DNA of 62,306 nucleotides from Lachnospiraceae bacterium (GCA_009911505.1 QXXL01000052.1:1-62306), one strand, 5' to 3'. Positions 1-8,749 are shown, numbered from the stretch's first letter. Numbers and translations are program-made. The notes: a model not told the origin generated them from the sequence alone.

Positions 1-17
1 TAGAATACAAAAATGGG

Positions 18-38
18 ATGCTTTAGAGCCCCTTAGCC
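18..38. repeat. 21-nt interspersed repeat module (inverted copy at 60434-60454)
   Basis: This 21-nt stretch is repeated exactly, in reverse complement, at 60434-60454. The same neighbourhood also shares an exact 18-nt direct repeat (63-80 with 60522-60539) and the octamer TAGAATAC (1-8) with its inverse at 60577-60584. Both places are GC-rich intergenic DNA with no open reading frame. It looks like a module of a dispersed intergenic repeat family; the function is unknown. Confidence 0.8.
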
Positions 39-90
39 CCTGAACACAGCCCCAGCTGCATACCCTGCCCTCTGACTGACGGATCCTTTG

Positions 91-192
91 CCACCCACCC
101 CCATATTGCATACCCTACTACCTGACACCCTCTTTACCACCCACCCCCATATTGCATACCCTACTACCTGACACCCTCTTCGCCACCCACCA
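91..192. repeat. 46-bp tandem repeat, about 2.2 copies
   Basis: A 46-bp unit starting CCACCCACCCCC begins at 91, again at 137 and partly at 183. The first two copies are essentially identical. The unit contains ATACCCTACTACCTGAC, which resembles the sequence just before it at 61-80, so older decayed copies probably lie upstream. The stretch 1-231 holds no credible gene; it lies downstream of gpr and is only repeat DNA. Confidence 0.85.
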
Positions 193-231
193 TCCGGCGC
201 CCACAAAATATATACGCCCAAAGCATATAAT

Positions 232-1176
232 TTATACCGGAAAAAACGCCATATTAATCCCTTCCGATATCGTATAACTCAACCTCTTTACCGACTCATC
301 AATATCCTTAGGCGTCACAAACATTGCGTTCAGCCCCGGCGATAAAAGTTCCCGGATCAATTCATACTTCTCCGCCTGCTCCAGCCTGCTAATCGATCGC
401 CCCAAATCCTCTAATCTGCGCGTCTCCTCCATCGCCATAACCAAGCTATTCATCGTATCACTCACAATTGTAACCGCATCCACAACCGTTGGGATCCCAA
501 TCGCAACCACCGGAATCCCCATACTCTCCTTATTTAAAGCATGCCTGTGGTTCCCAACCCCCGACCCCGGCGAAATCCCCGTATCTGTAATCTGAATCGT
601 CCGGTTTAACCGCTTAGTGCTGCGCGCTGCCAGTGCATCAATCGCAATAATATAATCCGGCGATGTTTCATCCAGCACCCCTTTAATAATTTCTAATGTT
701 TCCATCCCCGTCTGCGCCATAACCCCTGGCACAATGCTGCTAATCTGATGGTTCCTCTTAAGCCCAAACGCATACTTCCCAAACTTCCGTATAATATGCC
801 TGGTAATCATCATATTGTCTACCACGCGCGGCCCTAATGCATCCGGCGTCACCTCCCGGTTTCCAAGCCCAACCACAAGTACCGACAGCTCTTTTTTTTC
901 AATCGGCATCAAGCCCCTTAAAATATCTGCAAGCTGCTTGGAAATTTCCCTGTGGTAATCCTCATCTGAATCTGCCATATCCGGCGCTTCGAGTGTAATA
1001 TAGCTCCCCTTGGGCTTTCCCATCGCCTTCGCCCCATTTTCCGTTTCAATGATAACCTTCGTCACCTTCATATTCCCATTTTTTTTCTCTTCTACCCGTA
1101 CCCCTTTTACTTCTACATCATCATCCTGAAATTTTTCCCTTGCTTCTAAAGCCAAATCCGTCCGAACCTGATACAT
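232..1176 (-). CDS. gpr: GPR germination protease (spore protease)
   Basis: 314-aa aspartic-type protease that degrades small acid-soluble spore proteins during germination; made as a zymogen in the forespore. Recognised by the family core VVGLGNREVTPDALGPRVVD followed by IIAIDALAARS, which carry the two conserved aspartates of the family, and by the GISPGSGVGNHR region. The longest frame runs to 1332, but the ATG at 1174-1176 begins the typical MYQVRTDLALEA start and has an AAGGTGG ribosome site before it. Transcribed divergently from rpsT, a common arrangement in clostridia. Its presence is the best evidence that the organism forms spores. Family assignment is firm; the forespore promoter was not identified. 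Confidence 0.96.
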   Translation of the reverse strand: MYQVRTDLALEAREKFQDDDVEVKGVRVEEKKNGNMKVTKVIIETENGAKAMGKPKGSYITLEAPDMADSDEDYHREISKQLADILRGLMPIEKKELSVLVVGLGNREVTPDALGPRVVDNMMITRHIIRKFGKYAFGLKRNHQISSIVPGVMAQTGMETLEIIKGVLDETSPDYIIAIDALAARSTKRLNRTIQITDTGISPGSGVGNHRHALNKESMGIPVVAIGIPTVVDAVTIVSDTMNSLVMAMEETRRLEDLGRSISRLEQAEKYELIRELLSPGLNAMFVTPKDIDESVKRLSYTISEGINMAFFPV

Positions 1177-1245
1177 CCCGGCACCACCTTCATCTTTTTC
1201 GTCCTGTTTAACATCTATTTTTTCACAAAAACTAAAAATTATGTA

Positions 1246-1274
1246 TTGACAGATTCCGCACCTTCTACTACAAT
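1246..1274 (+). promoter_or_regulatory. sigma-A promoter of rpsT
   Basis: TTGACA at 1246-1251, 17-nt spacer, TACAAT at 1269-1274, about 90 nt before the rpsT start. The resulting leader contains a GCATCG/CGATGC hairpin (1289-1294 with 1314-1319). Confidence 0.85.
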
Positions 1275-1363
1275 AATACGTGATGTGTGCATCGGAACGT
1301 CCGTGTCCGGCTTCGATGCCAACCAAAATCAACTAAAATTTTCAGATATGGGAGGTGTCCGGA

Positions 1364-1624
1364 TTGGCTAACATTAAATCTGCAAAAAAAAGGATCCTTG
1401 TTACAGCAACCAGAACTGCCAGGAACAAATCCATTCGTTCCGCAGTAAAAACATCTATTAAAAAAGTAGAAGCCGCTGCCGTAACAAAGAACAAAGAGGA
1501 AGCACAGGCCGCATTGTCAAATGCTGTTTCTACTATTGGCAAAGCAACGCAGAAAGGCGTTTACCACAAAAACAATGCTGCAAGGAAGGTTTCCCGTTTA
1601 ACCAGGCTTGTAAATGAAATCTAA
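1364..1624 (+). CDS. rpsT: 30S ribosomal protein S20
   Basis: 86-aa primary 16S rRNA-binding protein of the small subunit. The sequence after the start, ANIKSAKKRILVT, and the basic C-terminal helices (NAARKVSRLTRLVN) are diagnostic of S20. A frame from GTG at 1355 is possible, but that GTG lies inside the Shine-Dalgarno sequence GGGAGGTG; the TTG at 1364 lies about six bases behind it and gives the normal S20 N terminus. Monocistronic: own promoter at 1246-1274 and a strong terminator behind. The TTG start and structured leader are of interest because E. coli rpsT also starts with UUG and is translationally autoregulated; autoregulation here is inference. Confidence 0.97.
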   Translation: MANIKSAKKRILVTATRTARNKSIRSAVKTSIKKVEAAAVTKNKEEAQAALSNAVSTIGKATQKGVYHKNNAARKVSRLTRLVNEI

Positions 1625-1636
1625 TTCACATAAAAG

Positions 1637-1680
1637 AAAGGGAATGAAACCGTACCGTCATCGGTTACATTCCCTTTTTC
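1637..1680. terminator. bidirectional terminator between rpsT and the ABC exporter
   Basis: AAAGGGAATG (1637-1646) pairs with CATTCCCTTT (1668-1677), with a second inner stem AACCG/CGGTT. A T-run follows on the plus strand and CTTTTATG on the minus strand, so it can serve both convergent genes. Confidence 0.9.
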
Positions 1681-1686
1681 TTTACA

Positions 1687-3402
1687 TCAGCGCACCTTCT
1701 GCATTTCTCCAAAATCTATATTTTTATCACAAATTGACAAAACGGCCATCCGGTGTGTCACTATAATAACAGTCTTGTCCGTCATCGCTTTTAGATTTTT
1801 CAGAAGCTCCTTTTCCGTCGTCTCATCCAGAGAGCTCGTCGCTTCATCCAAAAGCAGGATCGGGTTGTCCGAAAAAACCGCCCTGGCAACCGCAATCCGC
1901 TGCATCTGCCCTTCCGAAATCCCCGTACCGCGCTCTCCAAGCAGCGTATCCATCCCAAGCTCAAGCCCGGCTACAAATTTATCTGCACACGCAATCTTTA
2001 GTGCCTGTATAAGCTTTTCCTCCTGCCGCATTTTCTCTGGATCGCCAAATGCTACAATCTCCCGGATTGTGCCAGACATCAATTGATTGCCCTGGGGCAC
2101 ATAAGCAAACAGCCCCCGCCAGGCAGACGTAAGCTCCTGCTTCCCTCCATTAGAAATCAGGTAACGCATACCTGCATCTAACGGATACAGGCACATCAAT
2201 AGCTTTAATACCGTGCTTTTCCCGCAGCCAGACGGCCCGGTAAACGCCACATATTCCCCCTTTTTAATATCAAACGAAAGCCCGGAAAGCACAACAGGCA
2301 TTACTGGTACACCATCTGGATTTTCTACTGGCGGCTGATATGTAAACGACACACCATCCAAGCTTATGCCCAAAAACCCCTCCCGGTAAAAATCCATCCT
2401 CTGGCTCCTAGAAACCTCCCCCCCACTTATGTCGTCCGCAAAACCCTCTGCTTCCATCAAACGTTCTGCACTGGCCAGCATGGCATAATATTTGGGCAAA
2501 TAACCAGTAATATTTGCAAACGGGTTTTGTATCTGGCTGATAAGCTGCAAGACTGCCATCAGATTGCCATAGCTCATCGTCCCATTCAAAATCCCATAGC
2601 CACAGAAAACAGCCCCCAATACATATGCCCCGTTCATCGCTGCCCCAAACCCAATATTGCAGAGATTAGAAAAATGGCTGCGTTTCATGCGCGCTGCCCG
2701 GTGCGCCGCCATAAACTCCTCTGCACCGTCCATAGTCTGCCGTTCCTTTGCAAATGTACGCACAATCATAAGCGAACCCAAACGCTCCTGGAAAAACACC
2801 CGGAGCCGCCCATCCGCCTCCTGTATTCTTTTATGGAGCCGTTTTAACACCTTCCGGAAGCTGTAGGTAAAGAAAATCAGCAGCAATCCGCCTGGAACCA
2901 GGATGAAAATAAATTTGGGCTCCAAATACAAAATCGCTGCCATAGCGCCGGCCATTTTAACAGCCATCCCCGCCACCCCCGGCAGGATCTGTGCAAGCCC
3001 ATCTGCCACGACTACCGTATCAGACGTCAGGCGGTTTACCCATTCTCCGGAATTAACCTTTGTAACAGACGCATAATCCTTCGACAAAAGTGTCGAAAAC
3101 AGCCGCCCCTTAAAACGGTTTTCCATCCCGGAACGGCTAAGCTCTTCAAAAAAGCGGTTAACAGCACGAAGTGCAATCTGAAATACAACAAGCCCCGCAA
3201 ACGCCACAGACGCCCACACAAAACCCGATGAATCCCCGCCCACTGCCGCATTGACAATCTCCCTTAAGAGCATCGCATACGCCACACTGCTGACCCCAAG
3301 CACCGCCTGGACCAGCAGCAATACAGCTACCGAAAGCTTAGCCCTTCCCGCCACGTCCGCCATCCATAAAAGCGCGGGGCGCGCATATTTACCCTGCTTC
3401 AT
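1687..3402 (-). CDS. ABC exporter, fused permease and ATPase
   Basis: 571-aa half-transporter: an N-terminal membrane region with about six segments (residues ~15-300) and a C-terminal ATPase (~335-570). Seen motifs: Walker A GPSGCGKST, Walker B NPILLLDEATSSLDE, signature ISEGQMQRIAVAR (Glu in place of the first Gly of the usual SGGQ), and a His switch in VIIVTHRM. Such proteins work as dimers to export peptides, lipids or drugs across the cytoplasmic membrane. Its start overlaps the stop of the upstream signal-peptidase-like gene by four bases (ATGA), so the two are translationally coupled; a role in exporting a peptide processed by that enzyme is inference. Substrate unknown. No N-terminal C39 peptidase domain. 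Confidence 0.92.
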   Translation of the reverse strand: MKQGKYARPALLWMADVAGRAKLSVAVLLLVQAVLGVSSVAYAMLLREIVNAAVGGDSSGFVWASVAFAGLVVFQIALRAVNRFFEELSRSGMENRFKGRLFSTLLSKDYASVTKVNSGEWVNRLTSDTVVVADGLAQILPGVAGMAVKMAGAMAAILYLEPKFIFILVPGGLLLIFFTYSFRKVLKRLHKRIQEADGRLRVFFQERLGSLMIVRTFAKERQTMDGAEEFMAAHRAARMKRSHFSNLCNIGFGAAMNGAYVLGAVFCGYGILNGTMSYGNLMAVLQLISQIQNPFANITGYLPKYYAMLASAERLMEAEGFADDISGGEVSRSQRMDFYREGFLGISLDGVSFTYQPPVENPDGVPVMPVVLSGLSFDIKKGEYVAFTGPSGCGKSTVLKLLMCLYPLDAGMRYLISNGGKQELTSAWRGLFAYVPQGNQLMSGTIREIVAFGDPEKMRQEEKLIQALKIACADKFVAGLELGMDTLLGERGTGISEGQMQRIAVARAVFSDNPILLLDEATSSLDETTEKELLKNLKAMTDKTVIIVTHRMAVLSICDKNIDFGEMQKVR

Positions 3403-3839
3403 CGCTTCATCTTCCTTTTCATCCGGTATAACAAGGCTTTCGCCAGTAAAATAGCCGCCCTCACATAAAAGAAGTCACACCAGAGATGGACATAGGCCAA
3501 ATAACGCCAATCCGTCACTGGAATTGTCTTCCCGTCCCGGACAACAGCCGTTAAAACCCCAATAATATGGCGGTCAGTAATACCATATTCCTTTGTCCAA
3601 CAATGATCTCCGCAAATAACATAATCCTGCCCGCGTACCTTTAAAATACGGTGCAGCACATACTGCCCATTATCCCGCTTATAAAGCGGCACATCGTATT
3701 TCTTCAAACGCCCAGCAGGTTTTTCAATAATCATCAAATCCCTGTGCTGCCTTAAAAGCGGCATCATACTGCATCCTAAATTTGTATAAACAATCCGCCC
3801 AGTGCGGTCTATTTCCTCTTCAAAAGTTGTGTTTCCCAT
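3399..3839 (-). CDS. S24/S26-family signal-peptidase-like protein
   Basis: 146-aa protein of the LexA/signal peptidase fold. The nucleophile motif is GCSMMP near residue 21 and the second motif is LHRI near residue 61, so the usual Lys of bacterial leader peptidase is replaced by His, as in archaeal/ER-type and SipW enzymes. A GDHC motif follows. There is no N-terminal membrane anchor; one hydrophobic stretch (~residues 112-135) near the basic C terminus may anchor it. The frame is open to 3953, but the ATG at 3837-3839 has an AAAGGG ribosome site and gives the family N terminus. Coupled to the ABC exporter. Likely a processing protease for an exported peptide, but the substrate is not visible here. 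Confidence 0.8.
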   Translation of the reverse strand: MGNTTFEEEIDRTGRIVYTNLGCSMMPLLRQHRDLMIIEKPAGRLKKYDVPLYKRDNGQYVLHRILKVRGQDYVICGDHCWTKEYGITDRHIIGVLTAVVRDGKTIPVTDWRYLAYVHLWCDFFYVRAAILLAKALLYRMKRKMKR

Positions 3840-3955
3840 GTATCCAACCCTTTCTGCCCGTTTATTTTCATGATTATAACATGCTTGTACAGGCATTTCA
3901 ATAACAAACAAATACCCGCCGTCCCGGACTGCCGGGCGTAGCGGGTATCCCATTT

Positions 3956-4147
3956 TTATATCATCAGGTCAATATTTCCGCCGATATGCGGTGTTACGGA
4001 ACGCTCCATAGCGGCTGAATCAATCATAGCCACCATACCTTCCCCAAGTGTCTCACCTGCATCCAGCGACTTACTAAGCATTGCCACACTGAAATCATTC
4101 TGTACATTTATCTGTGATAATGCCATTGATAACGCGGGAATATCCAT
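3956..4147 (-). CDS. YjfB-like putative motility protein
   Basis: 63-aa protein whose start (MDIPALSMALSQ) and end (PHIGGNIDLMI) match the YjfB family of small Firmicute proteins, described as putative motility proteins because of expression with flagellar genes. There is no signal peptide or membrane segment. The start ATG follows a perfect AAGGAGGTG. It lies 116 nt upstream of the peptidase-exporter pair on the same strand, so it may be co-transcribed. No flagellar genes occur in this window, so the motility link is weak here. Confidence 0.82.
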   Translation of the reverse strand: MDIPALSMALSQINVQNDFSVAMLSKSLDAGETLGEGMVAMIDSAAMERSVTPHIGGNIDLMI

Positions 4148-4242
4148 ACTTTACACCTCCTTAAATTAATCTAATATCCCATCCAGGCAGAAATTACTAA
4201 TAGGCCACCCCACACTTCAATTCCTAACCAAATAGGGGGCTA

Positions 4243-4270
4243 GAGCGTGTTTCATTTTTCAAACACGCTC
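4243..4270. repeat. GAGCGTGTTT inverted repeat
   Basis: GAGCGTGTTT (4243-4252), 8-nt loop, AAACACGCTC (4261-4270). The core recurs as AGAGCGTGTT near 54890 and AAAGCGTGTTT near 62135, always intergenic, suggesting a small dispersed repeat family. It may act as a terminator for mnmA, which ends at 4350 on the minus strand. Confidence 0.6.
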
Positions 4271-4349
4271 CAGACAAATTTAGTATATAGCTTATTGCAA
4301 TTATAAGCAAGCAAAACTTTCTTTATAAAGTAACACGCATCCCATATCG

Positions 4350-5426
4350 TCAACGCAAAATAACCCCGCCCCCTGCAACACAGCCGTCTTCATAAAAAAC
4401 CGCCGCCTGCCCTGGCGTAATAGCCCGCTGTGGTTCATCAAACACAAACCTCACCCGACCGTCTCCCTCCGGATATAAGGCCGCCATCGCCCCCTGGTGC
4501 GCATACCGGATTTTCACCAGAAAACGGCTGCCAGGATCAACTTGCGGCACCCCCATATACTGGATATCCCCAGCCATAAATTCCCTGGCAAACACATCCT
4601 CATGCCCTCCAATCACAACCTCATTAGTATCCGGGCGTATTTCAGAAATAAAAACCGGATGCCCCATGGCCAGATTCAACCCTTTGCGCTGTCCAATCGT
4701 ATAATGTGTAATCCCTTCATGCTGACCCAGCACCACACCGTCCGCCGTAACAAAATTACCGCTCCCCGGTACCTTCCCTGCCGCCATACGTTCAATAAAC
4801 GCCGCATGATCATGATCCGGTATAAAACAAATTTCCTGGCTATCCGGCTTTAGGGCCACCTTAAGCCCAATCCTCTCTGCAATAGCACGTATCTCCTCTT
4901 TCGTATATTCTCCAACCGGCATCAGCGTACGCATAAGCTGCTCCTGTGTCAGGCTATACAAAGCATACGTCTGGTCCTTCCGGGCAGTCTTCGATGCCGC
5001 AACAGCATATCTTCCATTCTCCCTTTTGCGTACCCTCGCATAATGCCCAGTAGCAATATAATCCGCCCCAATCTCCATAGCCCGCCTAAGCAAAGACTCC
5101 CATTTCACATAACGGTTACAAGCAATACAAGGATTAGGCGTCCGTCCGCGTATATACTCCTCCACAAAATAATCCACCACATACCGCTTAAAATCCCCCT
5201 CAAAATTCATCACATAAAAAGGGAGCCCCAGCATACCACACACCCGCCTGGCATCCTCAACGGCACTTAAAGAACAGCACTCTTTACCTGTCCCCTCCCT
5301 GCTGTCCTCCTGCCACAGCCTCATAGTAACACCAACAACCTCATATCCCTGTTCTTTTAAAAGGTAAGCCGCCACAGAAGAATCCACACCTCCAGACATA
5401 CCCACCACAACCTTCTTTTTATCCAT
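4350..5426 (-). CDS. mnmA: tRNA-specific 2-thiouridylase MnmA
   Basis: 358-aa enzyme that thiolates uridine 34 in the anticodon of tRNA-Lys, -Glu and -Gln using ATP and persulfide sulfur. Seen: N-terminal PP-loop [15 protein letters not shown], the catalytic Cys region [10 protein letters not shown] (~residue 98), the second Cys in SQEICFIPD (~residue 197), and the tRNA-binding GQRKGLNL segment, followed by the C-terminal beta domain. Full family length. Start ATG with GGGAG upstream. In many clostridia an iron-sulfur or desulfurase gene precedes mnmA; none is visible next to it here. Confidence 0.97.
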   Translation of the reverse strand: MDKKKVVVGMSGGVDSSVAAYLLKEQGYEVVGVTMRLWQEDSREGTGKECCSLSAVEDARRVCGMLGLPFYVMNFEGDFKRYVVDYFVEEYIRGRTPNPCIACNRYVKWESLLRRAMEIGADYIATGHYARVRKRENGRYAVAASKTARKDQTYALYSLTQEQLMRTLMPVGEYTKEEIRAIAERIGLKVALKPDSQEICFIPDHDHAAFIERMAAGKVPGSGNFVTADGVVLGQHEGITHYTIGQRKGLNLAMGHPVFISEIRPDTNEVVIGGHEDVFAREFMAGDIQYMGVPQVDPGSRFLVKIRYAHQGAMAALYPEGDGRVRFVFDEPQRAITPGQAAVFYEDGCVAGGGVILR

Positions 5427-5601
5427 AATAATCTCCCATCCAAACTTATTTTATCATCCGCCACATCATTATCCCATCCCTACACCCATTGTACCAATCC
5501 CAAAGCCCCACGTCACTCCCTTTCCACCAATTCAATGATTTTTTTTAAACACAACCAAATTACACCCTACTCCTACCCCTCAAACATATTTCACTTACCT
5601 A

Positions 5602-5630
5602 TTTTCAATCTCCAATCTTTCGGTTATAAT
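5602..5630 (+). promoter_or_regulatory. probable promoter of the PepSY lipoprotein gene
   Basis: TTTTCA (5602-5607), 17-nt spacer, perfect TATAAT (5625-5630), about 30 nt before the start codon. The -35 box is weak. Confidence 0.6.
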
Positions 5631-5661
5631 AAAAGCAAAAACAAGAAAGGAAGCAAAAACC

Positions 5662-6369
5662 ATGAAACCATACAAAACCAACTACACAGCCTCCAGTATA
5701 CTCCTGCTCACAGCCTTCCTACTAACAGGATGCGCCCAACAAAATCCCCCCGCAGATTCTCCGCCCCCCAATCCAGAAAACACACCCGCACCAGAAACGG
5801 AAGCTGCAAGCGCACCTCCCACTAAACCGGACGCCCCCCTTAACACCGAAGCCGCCGCAAACACCGGCATAGCCCCAGACAGCACGCCCCCAACACCAGA
5901 GCCCCAAACCCCGGATACTTCCGCATCCAACCCTGCGGAAGCTGCCGAATCTGCAAAATCCGCCGCATTGTCACATGCAGGGCTTACAGATTCCGTAATT
6001 TTCCTAAAAGTAGAACAAGAAAATGATCACGGCCAGGCCACATATGAAATTGAATTTACGCCAGGTACAACCAAGTACGAATATGAAATCAGCGCAGCGG
6101 ACAATTCTGTATTAAAATTCTCTCAAGAACCACTGGATACTGCTTTATCTAACCTCTGGTCCTATGACCTAATTACCGCAGAAGACGCCAAAACTGCCGC
6201 CCTAAAAAAAGCCGGCTTAGATGCTGGCCAGGCCAGCTGTATCAAATGGGAACTGGACTACGATTACAATATGCCACAATACGACATAGAGTATTATATA
6301 AATGGTATCGAATATGAGTTTACCGTCGATGCTGTTTCCGGAGATGTTTTAAAAATGGATACCGATTAA
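5662..6369 (+). CDS. lipoprotein with two PepSY domains
   Basis: 235-aa predicted lipoprotein. Residues 1-24 form a signal peptide with lipobox LLTGC; the mature protein starts at Cys24. Residues ~25-95 are a Pro/Thr/Ala-rich linker, typical of surface lipoproteins. Two PepSY repeats follow (~residues 98-155 and 170-235), each with an AKSAAL/AKTAAL-type helix and a YEIEF or YDIEYY strand. PepSY domains are found in protease inhibitors and surface proteins; no catalytic residues are expected. It is transcribed alone, convergent with the sensor kinase gene 27 nt downstream. Function beyond surface anchoring is unknown. Confidence 0.88.
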   Translation: MKPYKTNYTASSILLLTAFLLTGCAQQNPPADSPPPNPENTPAPETEAASAPPTKPDAPLNTEAAANTGIAPDSTPPTPEPQTPDTSASNPAEAAESAKSAALSHAGLTDSVIFLKVEQENDHGQATYEIEFTPGTTKYEYEISAADNSVLKFSQEPLDTALSNLWSYDLITAEDAKTAALKKAGLDAGQASCIKWELDYDYNMPQYDIEYYINGIEYEFTVDAVSGDVLKMDTD

Positions 6370-6396
6370 AGGCACAAAAAACAGTGTGGATTGCCT

Positions 6397-7905
6397 TCAT
6401 CCCCCACCCATATGCCTGCCCTGCAACATAACTGTCAGACAAAAACACCCGTCCTGCACTTTAATATCCACCCTGCCATAATATTTCTCCGCACAGCAGC
6501 AGATATTTTTTAAACCAAGCCCATGCCCCTCTCCGGATTTTACAGAAACAGGGAGCCCGTCCGCCCAATTTAAAGCGCCATGAAACGAATTCTCTATCGT
6601 AATAAAAAACATATTCCCCTTCTGTACGGAATACACCCCAACAGAAGGGGATTCTTCCGTCTCACAGGCTTCCATTGCGTTATCCAGCCCGTTATTTAAA
6701 ATAACACTGATATCAAATACATCAATCCCCAGATGCTTCGGATACGCAAACTGGTTTGTAAACGCAACCTGCTTTTGCTTTGCAAGACGCATATACCTTC
6801 CCATAATCACGTCCGTAACTGGGTTTTGCGTCGCACACTGCATCAAAAGCCCCTCTAACGACGACTGCATAGAATCCACATAATGGGCCACCGCCTCCCA
6901 AGCCGCCCCATCTCCTGCCGCAACCTGCGCCAACAGCCCCTTCACATCCGCAATGTAATGCTTCATATCGTGCTTCATGCCCCGGATCTGGATATATACA
7001 CTCTCCATATCCTGTACATGCGCCCCCAGTTCCTCCGCCTGGCTGCGGTAAAGCTCCGCCTGCTTCCGTTTTTCATGCTCCGCAGAAATCCTCGCTAACA
7101 TATTTGCACTAAGTAAAACAGACGCAATACACAAAAGCGACATGCCAGGAATAATCCCATTCAGCTCTGGATATTTTTTTAAAATACTAAATATCCCATC
7201 TATATCAGGCTCCCCTTTTTCATAATAAAATAAAATGCACCGCAGCATTGCGGTAAACAAAAGCCCCAGGCCCCCAGGTACAAACAAGATTGCCGCCTCC
7301 TGGGATTGGAATCCTCCTTCGGTTTTTTTAAGCTCTGCCTTATAGCGCCTGACAAACAATGTAAGAAGCGCCATATTCCCTGCTATAACCACTGTATTCC
7401 AAATGACCTCCACAACCCCCATATAATGTATGAACCGCTCCAGCTCAAAATCTGTAAAGGCCAAAACCCGTTCTGTATAGCGCCATGACAAAAAACTAAT
7501 ACTCCCGACTGCTGCCGGATATAAAAGAAAACGTACCAGCTCCATCAAAGCATAAAAAGCCGCCGTCAATGAAACCAGCTTCATACGGCTGCCCTGGTAC
7601 AAAACCATTCCTACAGCCAGTGATGACACAATACTTGCGGCCACCGGGATCATGCTCTGTTTACTGTTTACTACAATCATGTCCTGCCCATACATCAGGC
7701 GTTTAAAATATGGAAGCCATAAAAAAGACATCCGGACAACACAAAACTGCAAAGCCATGATAAACATTGTTTTCTTATCGCCATTACCTGCACAGCTTTT
7801 GGATGCAAAACGCCCAGGCAATAACCCCTGTATAAGATATGCCAAAAGCGCGCCAAACACAGCGCCACATATCAAATCCTCTGTAAAATATATAATCTCC
7901 TTCAT
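6397..7905 (-). CDS. sensor histidine kinase, GHKL type (AgrC/ComD-like)
   Basis: 502-aa membrane sensor kinase. The N-terminal ~270 residues hold about seven hydrophobic segments, then a coiled coil (~275-310), the dimerisation region with phosphoacceptor His in RGMKHDMKHYIADV (~320), and a GHKL ATPase ending with the G-box GHGLGLKNI (~478) and N-box ILNNGLDNAMEA. This architecture belongs to peptide-sensing kinases that partner with LytTR regulators. The partner gene lies immediately upstream (7975-8688) on the same strand. No AgrD/AgrB-like peptide system is seen nearby, so the signal is unknown. Start ATG at 7905 has a modest AGGATG ribosome site. Confidence 0.92.
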   Translation of the reverse strand: MKEIIYFTEDLICGAVFGALLAYLIQGLLPGRFASKSCAGNGDKKTMFIMALQFCVVRMSFLWLPYFKRLMYGQDMIVVNSKQSMIPVAASIVSSLAVGMVLYQGSRMKLVSLTAAFYALMELVRFLLYPAAVGSISFLSWRYTERVLAFTDFELERFIHYMGVVEVIWNTVVIAGNMALLTLFVRRYKAELKKTEGGFQSQEAAILFVPGGLGLLFTAMLRCILFYYEKGEPDIDGIFSILKKYPELNGIIPGMSLLCIASVLLSANMLARISAEHEKRKQAELYRSQAEELGAHVQDMESVYIQIRGMKHDMKHYIADVKGLLAQVAAGDGAAWEAVAHYVDSMQSSLEGLLMQCATQNPVTDVIMGRYMRLAKQKQVAFTNQFAYPKHLGIDVFDISVILNNGLDNAMEACETEESPSVGVYSVQKGNMFFITIENSFHGALNWADGLPVSVKSGEGHGLGLKNICCCAEKYYGRVDIKVQDGCFCLTVMLQGRHMGGG

Positions 7906-7974
7906 TTTTCATCCTTCATCCTGCTGCTCCAAAACATTTTCATATTGCAGCGCTATTTGGCATATCTTCCCCGT

Positions 7975-8688
7975 TTAATACAATGTTTTTGGGGTTAAAA
8001 AATCCATATACGCTTTTACAAAATCACCGTATTTCTGCTTTGCCAGAAAGACTGTATCGCCGCATTTTAACGTAATACTAATACGGTCATACCCCTCTAC
8101 TTCCTTTAAGCTCACTAAAAACCCGCGGTGCGACCGAAAAAAACCATCCCCAAGCTTCTGTTCCAGCTGCTCCATTTTCTCATAATACGTGTATGTCCCG
8201 TTTTTCGTATGCAGAATAATCTTCCTGCCATCGTTTTCCCCATAATAAATATCAGAAACTGGAATTTTAAGGTTCCTGCCATCTGCCTTAATCAAAAGGG
8301 GCTGCTGCTCCTGCCTTCTCCCAGCTCTTGCGGCAGCCTTCTTTATCACCTCAACCAGTTTTTGCTCCTCAATTGGCTTTAAAAGGTACCAAAACGCTTC
8401 CACATCATATGCTTCAAACACAAAATCCTTAATGGCAGTAATAAAAATTAAAACAGCATCCGTGCGGGCGCGCAGCTTTTTTGCAGTCTCCATTCCATTA
8501 ATCTGCCCCGCACTGCCTTCTTTGCCAAAATATATATCCAAAAAATAGATGTCATAGGCTACATCTGATGCCAAAAGCGCTGTGCCGTCCGTATAAAGAT
8601 CTGCCTTAATACAAAGCTCTTTATAAATAATATCCCCGATATACTGGCGTATCCATTCCTCATCATCACAAACTGCTATTTTTAACAT
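7975..8688 (-). CDS. response regulator, LytTR family
   Basis: 237-aa two-component regulator: receiver domain (~1-120) with acidic pocket CDDE at residues 7-10, phosphoacceptor Asp in FLDIYF (~52) and Lys in LLKPIEE, then a LytTR DNA-binding domain (~135-235) with FFRSHRGFLVSLKEV. Regulators of this type bind paired direct repeats upstream of target promoters. The frame is open to 8757, but the ATG at 8686-8688 is preceded by GGAGGAG and starts the receiver (MLKIAVCDDE). It is the first gene of the two-gene unit with the GHKL kinase. Confidence 0.95.
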   Translation of the reverse strand: MLKIAVCDDEEWIRQYIGDIIYKELCIKADLYTDGTALLASDVAYDIYFLDIYFGKEGSAGQINGMETAKKLRARTDAVLIFITAIKDFVFEAYDVEAFWYLLKPIEEQKLVEVIKKAAARAGRRQEQQPLLIKADGRNLKIPVSDIYYGENDGRKIILHTKNGTYTYYEKMEQLEQKLGDGFFRSHRGFLVSLKEVEGYDRISITLKCGDTVFLAKQKYGDFVKAYMDFLTPKTLY

Positions 8689-8697
8689 ATCTCCTCC

Positions 8698-8749
8698 AAA
8701 AAAGCCAATACCAAAAATAGGGTTCCCTTTTCCTGATATCGGCTTTTTT
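8698..8749 (-). terminator. possible terminator between ybaK-like gene and the regulator
   Basis: AAAAAAGCC (8698-8706) pairs with GGCTTTTTT (8741-8749) around an AT-rich interior. On the minus strand it ends in a T-run, just upstream of the ribosome site of the LytTR gene, so it may also act as an attenuator for that gene. Confidence 0.5.

Noticed and set aside
91..192. Tandem 46-bp repeats as a CRISPR array
   Set aside because: The units are contiguous with no variable spacers, only about two copies exist, and no cas gene is nearby.
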